From NCBI GenBank assembly GCA_963737015.1, contig CAVTQZ010000001.1, positions 2,232,001 to 2,296,000 on the forward strand: 64,000 nucleotides of DNA, read 5' to 3'. The position numbers and the translations under genes are program-made. This DNA is from CAVTQZ01 sp963737015 (GTDB lineage: Bacteria > Actinomycetota > Acidimicrobiia > Acidimicrobiales > UBA8190). The notes beneath the pieces were generated by a model. The model did no database searches and was not told where the DNA came from. It saw nothing but the letters and a program-made list of their open reading frames with translations. Positions 43,288-51,556 of the stretch are shown piece by piece. Within the stretch, counting starts at the first letter, position 1. Each line of letters starts with the position of its first letter.

Positions 43288-44483
43288 GGCGCTCCACGAC
43301 CATCGCCATGCCTTGGCCGCCTCCCACGCACATCGACTCGAGTCCCCAGGTCTTACCTTCGTCTTCGAGCGCGTTGAGCAAAGTGGTCATGATCCGTGCG
43401 CCCGTCATGCCGAAGGGGTGCCCGAGAGCGATCGAACCGCCCCTCACGTTGAGCTTCTCCCAGGGGATCCCGAGGTGCTTCGCGGAGGGGATGACCTGTG
43501 CGGCGAAAGCCTCGTTGATCTCGACGAGGTCGATGTCGTCGACCGACTTGTTCGCACGGGCGAGCGCCTGGCGGCAGGCCTCGATGGGACCGAGTCCCAT
43601 GATCTCGGGATCCAGGGACGACACACCACTCGACACGATGCGCGCGAGCGGCTCTACCCCGAGCTCCGAGGCTTTGGTGTCCGACATCACGACGACCGCG
43701 GCCGCCCCGTCGTTCAACGGGCAGGAGTTTCCCGCGGTCACCTTGCCACCCTCGCGAAAAGCCGGCTTGAGCTGGGCGAGCACTTCGACGGTCGTATCGG
43801 GACAGCGGGCCGTCGTCCTTCGAAACGACCGTTCCGTCTTCGAGGGTCACAGGGATGATCTCGCGCTCGAAGAAACCGTTCTTCTGGGATTCGACGGCCC
43901 GGCTCTGGCTGAGAGCCGCGTATTCGTCCATCTCCTCGCGGCCCACCTTCTCGTACTCCGCGACGTTCTCTGCGGTCTGTCCCATGGCTATGTAGACATC
44001 GGCAAGGCCTTTCGCCGGGGCCCACGGCTCTGTGAACTTGGGGGTGCGCTCGGCGGTGCGGGCTTCTGCCTCCGCGAAGGCAGCGTTGTGCGGCCCCATG
44101 TCCGAGGCGCCGAATTGGAACCGGCTCACGGTCTCCACCCCCGCTGCGACGAAAACGTCGCCCTCTCCCGCGGCGATCGCGTGCGCCGCCATCCGGATCG
44201 TCTGAAGCGAGGAGGAGCAGTACCGGTTCACTGTCACACCGGGAACCTCGAGCCCTGCGAGCAGCGCAGCGACGCGCGCGACGTTGTAACCCGCCTCCCC
44301 CGCCGGCTGGCCGCAGCCGACCATCACGTCCTCGACCTGCTGCGGATCGAGTTGCGGGACCTTTGCGAGAACCTCACGGATCACGTGCGCGGTCAGGTCA
44401 TCGGGGCGGCAGCTGACGAGGGACCCTTTCATCGCGCGCCCTATCGGCGTCCTTCCCGTGGCGACAATCACGGCGTCGGGCAT
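43280..44483 (-). CDS. Acetyl-CoA C-acyltransferase (thiolase), frameshift near 43796-43810
   Basis: The N-terminal part holds the thiolase Cys in VNRYCSSSLQTIRMA (about residue 89). It runs to SKDDGPL and then loses the family pattern. The next frame resumes with LAQLKPAFREGGKVTAGNSC, then NEAFAAQVIPSAKHLG, GGSIALGHPFGMTGAR (catalytic His) and MCVGGGQGMAMVVE, to the stop at 43280. Both halves are well conserved, so this is one thiolase of about 400 residues with an indel at the GGGACAGCGGG tract. It cleaves 3-oxoacyl-CoA in beta-oxidation. It is divergent from the FadE26-like gene, with an 11-bp repeat array and a KstR-like site between them. Confidence 0.87.
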
Positions 44484-44497
44484 CTATCTGCTCCTTG

Positions 44498-44618
44498 TGG
44501 TCAGAGTGCGGTCAGAGTGTGGTCAGGGTGCGTTGCGAGTGTTCGGCAGAGTCTCGTCGAGTGTGGTCGGAGTGTGATCGGATTGTGGTGCGGGTGCGGT
44601 GAGGGCGTGGTGGTGATC
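44498..44618. repeat. Degenerate 11-bp tandem array
   Basis: About eleven consecutive 11-bp units run without gaps from 44498. The first three are TGGTCAGAGTG, CGGTCAGAGTG and TGGTCAGGGTG; later units (for example TGGTCGGAGTG at 44564 and TGATCGGATTG at 44575) drift but keep the period. The array lies in the divergent promoter region between the thiolase start (44483) and the FadE26-like start (44749). No reading frame uses it convincingly. Confidence 0.8.
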
Positions 44619-44698
44619 GCAGTGTGCAGCGGCCTCCCGGCGCGCCCCCGAGCTCGAATGTGTGATCTTTGTCGCCTGGCCGGGTCGCAGGCCAGAAC

Positions 44699-44712
44699 TG
44701 TAACCTGTTCCA
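44699..44712. promoter_or_regulatory. KstR-like operator
   Basis: TGTAACCTGTTCCA matches TNNAACNNGTTNNA at every fixed position. It lies 37 bases before the FadE26-like start and 216 bases before the divergent thiolase start, beside the 11-bp array. Confidence 0.7.
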
Positions 44713-44748
44713 GCCTGCGGGTCGGCAGGCGGAGAGCGACCGGGAACG

Positions 44749-45924
44749 ATGGAGATCGGCTACACCGACGAGCAACAGGCCCTGCGCCTGGAGCTGCGCG
44801 ACTACTACTCGGCGCTGCTCACACCCGAGGTCGAAGAGGAGCTGGCCAACAGCCACGGTATCGGCCCCGCCGTCCGACGCGTCGTCAAGCAGATGGCAGC
44901 CGACGGGTGGCTCGGGATCGGATGGCCCACCGAGTACGGCGGCCAGGGACGCTCGGCGGTCGAGCAATTCATCTTCTTCGACGAATCGATGCGAAGCGGC
45001 GCCCCCGTGCCGATGCTCACCATCAACACGGTGGGGCCGACGATCATGCAATTCGGCTCGCCGGAGCAGAAAGAGTTCTTCCTTCCGAGGATCCTGGCCG
45101 GTGAGATCCACTTCTGCATCGGCTACACCGAGCCCGACGCCGGGACGGACCTCGCTTCGTTGACGACGGCAGCCGTCGTCGACGGCGACGAGCTCGTCAT
45201 AAACGGACAGAAGATCTTCACGAGTCTCGCCGGCGACGCCGACTACTGCTGGCTGGCAGTACGCACCGATCCCGACGCGCCGAAGCACAAAGGGATCTCG
45301 ATCGTGATCGTGCCCATGGGCACGCCAGGCGTGAGGGTCGTGCCGATGCAGCTACTCGGCGAGCACAACATCAACTACACGTTCTACGAGGACGTCCGCG
45401 TCCCCCTCTCGAACCTGGTCGGCGGTTTGAACCAGGGGTGGAACCTCATCACCAACCAGCTGAACCACGAGCGCGTGACGCTGTGCGCACCGGGGATCAT
45501 CGAGCGCGCCCTCGGCGACGTGCGCAAGTGGGCGCAGGAGACGAAGCTCGCGGACGGACGGCGCGTGGTCGACCAGGAATGGGTCCGGCTGAACCTCGCC
45601 CGAGTGCACGCCAAGCTCGAGTTCCTGAAGCTCATCAACTGGAAAGTTGCTTGGTCCTCCACCGAAGGACGCTTGGACGTCGCCGATGCATCTTCGACGA
45701 AGGTCTTCGGCACCGAGTTCTACCTGGAGGCCCTGCGCCTTCTCTCGGAGGTGATCGGCCAACCGGGGTACCTGAAGCGCGGGTCCGCGGAGTCGGTGCT
45801 GAAGGGAAGGCTCGAGATGTACGCGCGCAGCCTCATCATCCTCACCTTCGGAGGCGGGACCAACGAGATACAGCGCGACCTGATCGCGATCTTCGGCCTC
45901 GGCATGCCCCGGTCGCTTCGCTGA
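44749..45924 (+). CDS. FadE26/ChsE4-like acyl-CoA dehydrogenase
   Basis: The 391-residue dehydrogenase begins MEIGYTDEQQALRLELRDYY and follows FadE26: DGWLGIGWPTEYGGQGRSAV, FLTINS-like MLTINTVGPTIMQFG, GYTEPDAGTDLASLTTAAVV, NQLNHERVTLCAPGIIERAL, VRLNLARVHAKLEFLKLINW and LTFGGGTNEIQRDLIAIFGL. In M. tuberculosis FadE26-FadE27 (ChsE4-ChsE5) starts beta-oxidation of the C26 side-chain CoA ester. The next gene encodes the matching FadE27-like subunit and overlaps by one base. It has a full KstR-like site upstream. The product also resembles the FadE29-like protein at 34997-36202, so the two loci are paralogous. Confidence 0.9.
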   Translation: MEIGYTDEQQALRLELRDYYSALLTPEVEEELANSHGIGPAVRRVVKQMAADGWLGIGWPTEYGGQGRSAVEQFIFFDESMRSGAPVPMLTINTVGPTIMQFGSPEQKEFFLPRILAGEIHFCIGYTEPDAGTDLASLTTAAVVDGDELVINGQKIFTSLAGDADYCWLAVRTDPDAPKHKGISIVIVPMGTPGVRVVPMQLLGEHNINYTFYEDVRVPLSNLVGGLNQGWNLITNQLNHERVTLCAPGIIERALGDVRKWAQETKLADGRRVVDQEWVRLNLARVHAKLEFLKLINWKVAWSSTEGRLDVADASSTKVFGTEFYLEALRLLSEVIGQPGYLKRGSAESVLKGRLEMYARSLIILTFGGGTNEIQRDLIAIFGLGMPRSLR

Positions 45925-47043
45925 TGGACTTCTCCTTCACCGAAGAGCAGGAGGCGGTGCGCGAGCTGTCCACCGCGGATCCTCGGAGACCTCTCGACCC
46001 CAGAACGTCTGAAGGAGATCGAGGCCGGCGAGAAGCGGGTCGACCACAGGCTCTGGAAGGAGCTCGGGTCGGCGGGCCTGCTGTCCGTCGCTCTCGACGA
46101 GACATCGGGCGGGGCAGGGCTCGGCTTCGTGGCGGCGGCCATCGTCTCCGAGGAGGTTGGCCGCGTCGCGGCCGCCGTGCCCTACTGGTCGGCTCTCGTC
46201 GCCGCGATGGCGCTAGCGAGGTTCGCAAGCCCCGAGCAGAGGTCGCGCTGGCTCGACCGCCTCGTCTCGGGGGACACCTTCGTCACCATCGCCTTGACCG
46301 AGCCCGGCGCGGACCTCCGTCAGCCTTCGTCGACGGCCAAGCGCGACGGCGACGGTTGGATGCTCGAGGGAACGAAGACCTGTGTCCCCGCCGCTTACGT
46401 GAGCGAGGCGATCATCGTCCCCGCCCGATGCGAGGACGGCTCGATCGGTTTGTTCGTCGTCGAAATGGACAACCCCGCTCTCCGCGTCACCCGTCAGGAG
46501 GCGACGGACGGCAGCGCGGAGGCCGAGGTCGAGCTGAGCGGGGCGCGCGTCGGAGCCGACAGCGCGCTGGAGACGGGTGTGGAGGGGACCGCTGCTCTCG
46601 ACTGGTTGATCGAGCGTGCGCAGGCTGCGATCTGCCTCGAGGTGGCAGGCGCCTGCGACAGCGCGGTGAAGCTCACAGCGCAGTACACGAGCTCGCGCAA
46701 GCAGTTCGACAAGCCGGTCGCGACCTTCCAGGCTGTCGGCCAACGCGCAGCCGACGCGCACATCGATGCGCAGGCCGTGCGCTTGACGGCGTGGCAGGCC
46801 GCCTGGCGCCTTTCGGAAGACCTACCCGCAACCTCCGAGGTGGCCGTGGCGAAGTTCTGGGCCGACGAGGGCGCCCAGCGCGTCATCCATGCGGCGTCGC
46901 ATCTCCACGGTGGCGTCGGGGTCGACCGCGAATACCCGCTCCACCGCTACTTCCTCCGGGTGAAGCACCTCGCCCTGAGCCTGGGCGGTACCACGCCGAG
47001 CCTGCTGCGGCTCGGTGAGCTCCTCGCTACAGAGCCCGTCTGA
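45924..47043 (+). CDS. FadE27/ChsE5-like acyl-CoA dehydrogenase subunit, frameshift near 45970-45990
   Basis: The start MDFSFTEEQEAVRELSTA overlaps the FadE26-like stop (TGATG). The frame is lost at ACCGCGGATCCTCGG; one base over, the family continues with GDLSTPERLKEIEAGEKRVD, LWKELGSAGLLSVALDETSG and on through KQFDKPVATFQAVGQRAADA and HLHGGVGVDREYPLHRYFLR. The joined product is about 372 residues, as expected for the shorter subunit of the FadE26-FadE27 heterotetramer. Its partner is encoded immediately upstream. The break looks like a sequence indel because the rest is intact. Confidence 0.87.
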
Positions 47044-47061
47044 AGCGGTCCGACGGCGCCG

Positions 47062-47559
47062 GTGAGCGAGCTGGAGGACAAGCTCTCGATCATCGAGCTG
47101 ACTTCGTCCTACGCGACGGCCATCGACTCGAAGGACTGGGATCTCTACGCGTCCCTGTTCACATCCGACGCTGTCATCGACTACACGTCCTCGGGCGGCA
47201 TCAGGGGGACGAAAGAGGAGGCGCTCGCCTTTCTCACAAAGGCCCTCGAGCCCTTCACGATGACCCAGCATCTCGTGACCAACCACTTGGTCGTACTCGA
47301 AGGTGACAGCGCAACATGCCGATGCGACTTCTACAACCCCATGGGACGTCCCGACGGCCGAGGCGGTCTTGTGCTGTTCTTCGTCGGGGGCGCTTACCGC
47401 GACAAGCTGCACCGTACGCCCGAGGGGTGGAAGTTCACAGAAAGGGTGGAGAAGATGCTCTGGCTGTCTGGGGACGTGCCGAAGGGCCTCGAGCTCGCCT
47501 CGGAGCAGACCTCAGATGCTTCGCGGGCCCCACCCACTCCTAGGAGACCAAGATCGTGA
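47062..47559 (+). CDS. SnoaL/ketosteroid-isomerase-like (NTF2-fold) protein
   Basis: The 165-residue protein has the NTF2-like pattern: IIELTSSYATAIDSKDWDLY, then LFTSDAVIDYTSSGGIRGTK and a beta-rich second half (LVTNHLVVLEGDSATCRCDF). This fold includes ketosteroid isomerase and many small dehydratases or cyclases. The Asp/Tyr/His needed for isomerase cannot be confirmed by eye. GTG 47062 is 16 bases after the dehydrogenase subunit, and its end overlaps the SDR start (GTGA), so the gene is part of the ChsE4/ChsE5-like operon. Confidence 0.85.
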   Translation: MSELEDKLSIIELTSSYATAIDSKDWDLYASLFTSDAVIDYTSSGGIRGTKEEALAFLTKALEPFTMTQHLVTNHLVVLEGDSATCRCDFYNPMGRPDGRGGLVLFFVGGAYRDKLHRTPEGWKFTERVEKMLWLSGDVPKGLELASEQTSDASRAPPTPRRPRS

Positions 47560-48341
47560 GCTCACTCGAAGGTAAGAACGTCCTCATTTCCGGCGTGGGA
47601 CGCGGGCTCGGGCGCGAAGTTGCCGAGGTCGCGCTACGCGAAGGAGCACGCGTCGCGCTCGGCGCCCGCAGCACCGACGTCGTCGCCGACATCGCGACAG
47701 AGCTCGACGGCACAGGCGAAAGAGCCGTCGCGCTTCGTCTCGACGTCTCGAAGCCCGACGCCTGCGCACAGTTCGCCGCCGAGGCGGCGGGGAGGCTCGG
47801 CAAAGTCGACGCCCTCATAAACCTGGCCGCCCTCGACGCCGTCATCGGGGGTCTCGACGGCGCCGACTGGGATTCGTGGCACCAGATGTTCGAGGTCAAC
47901 GTGTTCGGCGCGATGTACCTCGTGGACGCTGCAATTCCCCACTTCGCCCAGCTCGGTGGTGCGATCGTCTTCGTCGGATCGCAGACGATGTATCTGCCAC
48001 CTCCGAGGCTTCCGCAGGCGGGATACGCCGCCTCGAAAGCCGCTGTCATCGGGGCGATGCGCCATCTAACCATCGAGCTCGGGCGGCGAGGAATCAGGAT
48101 CAACAGCGTCGCCCCCGGATGGATGTGGGGCCCTGCTGTCGAGGGCTACGTGCAGTACCGCGCGCAGAAGACGGGTGTCACCGAGGAAGAGGCGAAGGCC
48201 GAGATCACGGACCAGTTGCCCCTCAAGGAGATGGCCAGCGACACCGACGTCGCGGAGGCGATCGTCTTTCTCGCCTCCGATCGCGCCCGCGGCATAACCG
48301 GTCAGTCGCTGCTCGTGAACGCCGGCGAGTACATGCAGTGA
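47556..48341 (+). CDS. Short-chain dehydrogenase/reductase
   Basis: The 261-residue SDR has the cofactor motif SGVGRGLGREVAEVALREGA, with ARSTDV after the second strand, the NLAALDA segment (normally NNAG), FVGSQTMYLPP around the catalytic Ser, and the G-Y-A-A-S-K-A motif. The Arg after the second strand favours NADP. The ending LLVNAGEYMQ is atypical. It is the last gene of the operon starting at 44749, so it may act on a hydroxyacyl-CoA or hydroxysteroid of that pathway. Confidence 0.88.
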   Translation: MSSLEGKNVLISGVGRGLGREVAEVALREGARVALGARSTDVVADIATELDGTGERAVALRLDVSKPDACAQFAAEAAGRLGKVDALINLAALDAVIGGLDGADWDSWHQMFEVNVFGAMYLVDAAIPHFAQLGGAIVFVGSQTMYLPPPRLPQAGYAASKAAVIGAMRHLTIELGRRGIRINSVAPGWMWGPAVEGYVQYRAQKTGVTEEEAKAEITDQLPLKEMASDTDVAEAIVFLASDRARGITGQSLLVNAGEYMQ

Positions 48342-48404
48342 CGCTGGATCGTCTCGACGGCCCGCCGACATCAGAAAAGAGCGCCGTCCAACTCAGGTCG
48401 AAGC

Positions 48405-49394
48405 TCAGCCCCGCGTGAGCCTCGGCAGGACCTTCTGCTCGAAAAGCTCGAGACTCTCCCATCCCCATTCGGGCGGCATGCCCCCGAGAAGGGGGTGGAG
48501 CTGGATCGACCCCCCCTCCCCGAGCTCGTCCGCCATCTCGACACACTCGTCCGGGGTCACCACCCGGTAGACGCCGCTCGCCTTTATGGAGCTCAGATCG
48601 GGCGACGGGACATGGACCTCCGAGCGCACGTCCTCGGTCTGCCAACGGTCATAGGTCGTCGCGTCGTGCAGGAGGTAGGGCGCGAGTCGCTGCCAGTCGC
48701 GCTCGGGGTCGTTGGTCACGTGCACGAAACCGGGCCCGCTCGGCAACATGACCCACGCGCCGTTCATCCCGAGTGACTCGCACTCGCGGGTGTAGACCTC
48801 CACCAGCGTCTCGTCGCGCACCGAGGGGAAGAACCCGAGGCCGAGACGCGCAGCACGGCGTGCCGCCGCCGGGGACGATCCTCCAATGAGCACGTTCGGG
48901 TGCGGCTTCGTTCGCGGGACCGGTGTGACCCGGACCTCCCGTCCGCGCCACTCGAACGGCTCGCCGCTCCAGCTCTTCAGCAGCACCTCGGCGAATTCCT
49001 CCACGAGCCTGCCGCGGCCCGTGCGGTCGACGCCGTACATCTCGAATTCCTCGGGCCTGTAACCGGCGCCGAGGACCACGGTTACCCGGCCTCGGCCCGC
49101 GAGGTCGAGGACTGCGAGTTGTTCTGCGGTCCTCACAGGATCGTTGAGCGGCGCCAGCAACGCGGCCACGACGACGGGAAGACGCTTCGTCCTTCCGACG
49201 ATCGCGGCTGCGAGCGTGAGGGGGGCGGGGATGAACCCGTCTTCTGCGCCGTGGTGCTCGGACAGGACGACGTAATCGAATCCGGCTTCGTCTGCCCACG
49301 CGCACTGTTCGAGACACGACTTGTACAGATCCGCGGTCGGCGTGGGACCGCCGGGGAGATTTCTAAGGTCGAAGCGCAGCGCGGCAAATGCCAT
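48405..49394 (-). CDS. LLM-class flavin-dependent oxidoreductase
   Basis: The 329-residue luciferase-fold protein has FDYVVLSEHHGAEDGFIPAP, RTKRLPVVVAALLAPLNDPV and GRGRVTVVLGAGYRPEEFEM, with a late NVLIGGSSPAAARRAARLGL. It belongs to the same superfamily as the other LLM genes but not to the EHHFLTEYSHLSA subgroup. ATG 49394 starts the homologous part; a longer open frame upstream is not protein-like. It is divergent from the next LLM gene, with 97 bases between them. Substrate unknown. Confidence 0.85.
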   Translation of the reverse strand: MAFAALRFDLRNLPGGPTPTADLYKSCLEQCAWADEAGFDYVVLSEHHGAEDGFIPAPLTLAAAIVGRTKRLPVVVAALLAPLNDPVRTAEQLAVLDLAGRGRVTVVLGAGYRPEEFEMYGVDRTGRGRLVEEFAEVLLKSWSGEPFEWRGREVRVTPVPRTKPHPNVLIGGSSPAAARRAARLGLGFFPSVRDETLVEVYTRECESLGMNGAWVMLPSGPGFVHVTNDPERDWQRLAPYLLHDATTYDRWQTEDVRSEVHVPSPDLSSIKASGVYRVVTPDECVEMADELGEGGSIQLHPLLGGMPPEWGWESLELFEQKVLPRLTRG

Positions 49395-49491
49395 CTCGGG
49401 TACCTCCGCCCAGTCGCCAGATAGCATGCTGAGCCGGCTTTGTGTTGGCAAAACGACCGGTGCCGGTATGCCAGGGCCGAAGGGAGCCGAT

Positions 49492-50640
49492 GTGGAGTTT
49501 GGGATCTTCGTGCAGGGACACGTCCCCAAGGCCAGGGTCGAACGCGAGGGCGAGGCCGCCGAGCACTCGGCGCTGATCGGCGACACGAACCTCGTCTCCG
49601 TCGCGGACAAGCACAATTGGAAGTACGTGTGGGTGACCGAGCACCACTTCCTCACCGAGTACTCACATCTCTCCGCGAGCGATGTCTTTCTCGGCTACCT
49701 GTCGGCGATCACCGATCGCATACACCTGGGCTCGGGGATCTTCAGCTTCAATCCGCACAAGGACCACCCAGCGCGAATCGCCGAGCGTGTCAGCATGCTC
49801 GACCACCTGAGCGACGGGCGTTTCGAGTTCGGCACCGGAAGAGGTGCGGGTTCACGGGAGGTGACCGGCTTCGACATCGAGTCCACCGAGGCGACGCGGC
49901 CGATCTGGGACGAGTTCATCCGTGAGATCCCCCGCATGTGGCGTGCCGAGGAGTACTCCTACGAGGGCACCGCTTTCAACCTTCCCTTTCCGGGCCACGA
50001 GTTGCCTACCCGCAACGTCCTTCCAAAACCCTGGCGCAAGCCGCATCCGCCCATGTGGGTGGCGGCGGGGAACCCGCCGACCTTCGAGAAGGCGGCCCTC
50101 ATGGGCATAGGGGTGCTCGCGTTCACCACACGCGCGATCCCGGATATGAAGCCACTCATAGACACCTACAAGGACAACATCGGTGACGCCGACCCCGTGG
50201 GCTCCTACGTAAACGACAACGTCATGGTCACCAGCGCCATGGTCTGCCTCGAGGACGGGCGCAAGGCGCGGGAGGCCACGACGGAGATGGGAAGCGCCTA
50301 CCTCCAGAGCCTCGTCTACCACTACCACGACACCATCCCCGTCCCCCCCAGCGGGATCAGGTGGCCCGACCCCGCGCCCGAGCCGACGATCGAGGACATC
50401 GATTGGCGCATCGACGGCGGGTACATGGTCTGCGGCGATCCCGACGAATGCGCCGAGCAGGTCGCCAAGCTCGAGAGCTCGGGCCTCGACCAACTCGTCT
50501 TCGGATTGCCGATCGACCTTCCCGAGGAGCTCGCCGCCGAGACGCTCGAGCTCTTCGGCGACAAGGTCATCCCTCAGTTCGACAAGAACCCCGTCCATTC
50601 GACGACGCGCGCACGCGAAGCGGCAGCGCGAGAGAGCTGA
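49492..50640 (+). CDS. LLM-class flavin-dependent oxidoreductase, paralogue of 29888-31021
   Basis: The 382-residue protein starts VEFGIFVQGHVPKARVEREG and contains YVWVTEHHFLTEYSHLSAS and IHLGSGIFSFNPHKDHPARI, nearly the same blocks as the protein at 29888-31021, including the C-terminal FDKNPVHSTTRAREAA (there FDTDPVHSTTRQREAQ). GTG 49492 follows the ribosome binding site AAGGGAG by 5 bases; ATG 49468 is the alternative. It overlaps no gene but is followed 3 bases later by the cyclase-family gene, so the two form an operon. No KstR-like site is present here, in contrast to its paralogue. Confidence 0.87.
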   Translation: MEFGIFVQGHVPKARVEREGEAAEHSALIGDTNLVSVADKHNWKYVWVTEHHFLTEYSHLSASDVFLGYLSAITDRIHLGSGIFSFNPHKDHPARIAERVSMLDHLSDGRFEFGTGRGAGSREVTGFDIESTEATRPIWDEFIREIPRMWRAEEYSYEGTAFNLPFPGHELPTRNVLPKPWRKPHPPMWVAAGNPPTFEKAALMGIGVLAFTTRAIPDMKPLIDTYKDNIGDADPVGSYVNDNVMVTSAMVCLEDGRKAREATTEMGSAYLQSLVYHYHDTIPVPPSGIRWPDPAPEPTIEDIDWRIDGGYMVCGDPDECAEQVAKLESSGLDQLVFGLPIDLPEELAAETLELFGDKVIPQFDKNPVHSTTRAREAAARES

Positions 50641-50643
50641 GCC

Positions 50644-51549
50644 GTGCCGGACGGCACGCCCGCCCAAGGCAACTGGGGCCGCTGGGGCGAGGACGACGAG
50701 CGCGGCGCGCTGAATCTCCTGGAGCCGCGCTTCGTACGCGAAGCTGCAGCAAGGTTGAGGACCGGCAGGACTTATCAGCTCGGGATCAAGATCCAGCCCG
50801 ACGGTGTGCCGCTGCTCGATCACCGCGGCAAGCCGATGCGCCTCACCCTGCAGGACCCGACCGACGAAGGGATGTTCAGCGCGTTCGGCTGCGAACCCGG
50901 AACCGGCGCGAACGAGGACGTGCTGATCCTCGCATCCCACACCACGAGCCACATGGATGCGCTCTCTCACATCTACGAGGACTTCCGTCACTACAACGGC
51001 ATCCCTTCGAGCGTGATGCGGGCGATGGCGGGCGCCACCAAGCTCGGAATCGAGAAGGTCGGCGGCTTCGCAGCTCGTGCGGTTCTGCTGGACATGGTGC
51101 GCCAGCTCGGCGGTGACGGTTGGGTCGAGCCCGGACGAATGATCGGCGCCGAGGATCTCGACGCGGCGGCCAAGCGTCAGGGTGTGGACGTGCGCCCCGG
51201 CGACGTGGTCCTCGTGCGTACGGGTTATCTCGACATGTGGTTCGAGCGCAAGGGAAGGCTCGGCTACGAGCAACCGGGTCTCGGCATCGATGGCGCGCGC
51301 TGGCTGGCCGAGCGCGACGTGGTCGCAGTGGGCGCCGACAACGCCGCCGTTGAGGTGATCCCCTTCGACCGCGGCGACTTCATGGGGGTGCACAAGGTCC
51401 TCTTGGTGCACTACGGCGTGTACATGCTCGAGTTCCTCGACCTGTCGGCGCCTGCTCGTGACGAGTGCTTCGAGGGCCTCATCACGGTGGCACCACTCAA
51501 GGTCACCGGCGCCACGGGAAGCCCCGTGAACCCGATCCTCATCGGCTGA
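50644..51549 (+). CDS. Cyclase-family (kynurenine formamidase-like) metal hydrolase
   Basis: The 301-residue protein carries the cyclase-family metal motif in SHTTSHMDALSHIYEDF, H-x-x-x-H-x-D-x-x-x-H. Other family parts are WGRWGEDDERGALNLL and VVLVRTGYLD, and DNAAVEVIPFD near the end. Members hydrolyse amide or lactone bonds in ring cleavage and other pathways. The GTG start comes 3 bases after the LLM oxidoreductase stop, so an oxidation followed by hydrolysis (for example opening of a Baeyer-Villiger lactone) is an attractive but unproved idea. Confidence 0.87.
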   Translation: MPDGTPAQGNWGRWGEDDERGALNLLEPRFVREAAARLRTGRTYQLGIKIQPDGVPLLDHRGKPMRLTLQDPTDEGMFSAFGCEPGTGANEDVLILASHTTSHMDALSHIYEDFRHYNGIPSSVMRAMAGATKLGIEKVGGFAARAVLLDMVRQLGGDGWVEPGRMIGAEDLDAAAKRQGVDVRPGDVVLVRTGYLDMWFERKGRLGYEQPGLGIDGARWLAERDVVAVGADNAAVEVIPFDRGDFMGVHKVLLVHYGVYMLEFLDLSAPARDECFEGLITVAPLKVTGATGSPVNPILIG

Positions 51550-51556
51550 CGCCCCA

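Noticed and set aside
41983..43377. Long plus-strand open frame opposite the acyl-CoA synthetase
   Set aside because: His/Arg/Glu-rich shadow of the ligase gene.
44498..44618. Possible CRISPR array
   Set aside because: The repeat is 11 bp with no spacers, there are no cas genes, and units are degenerate.
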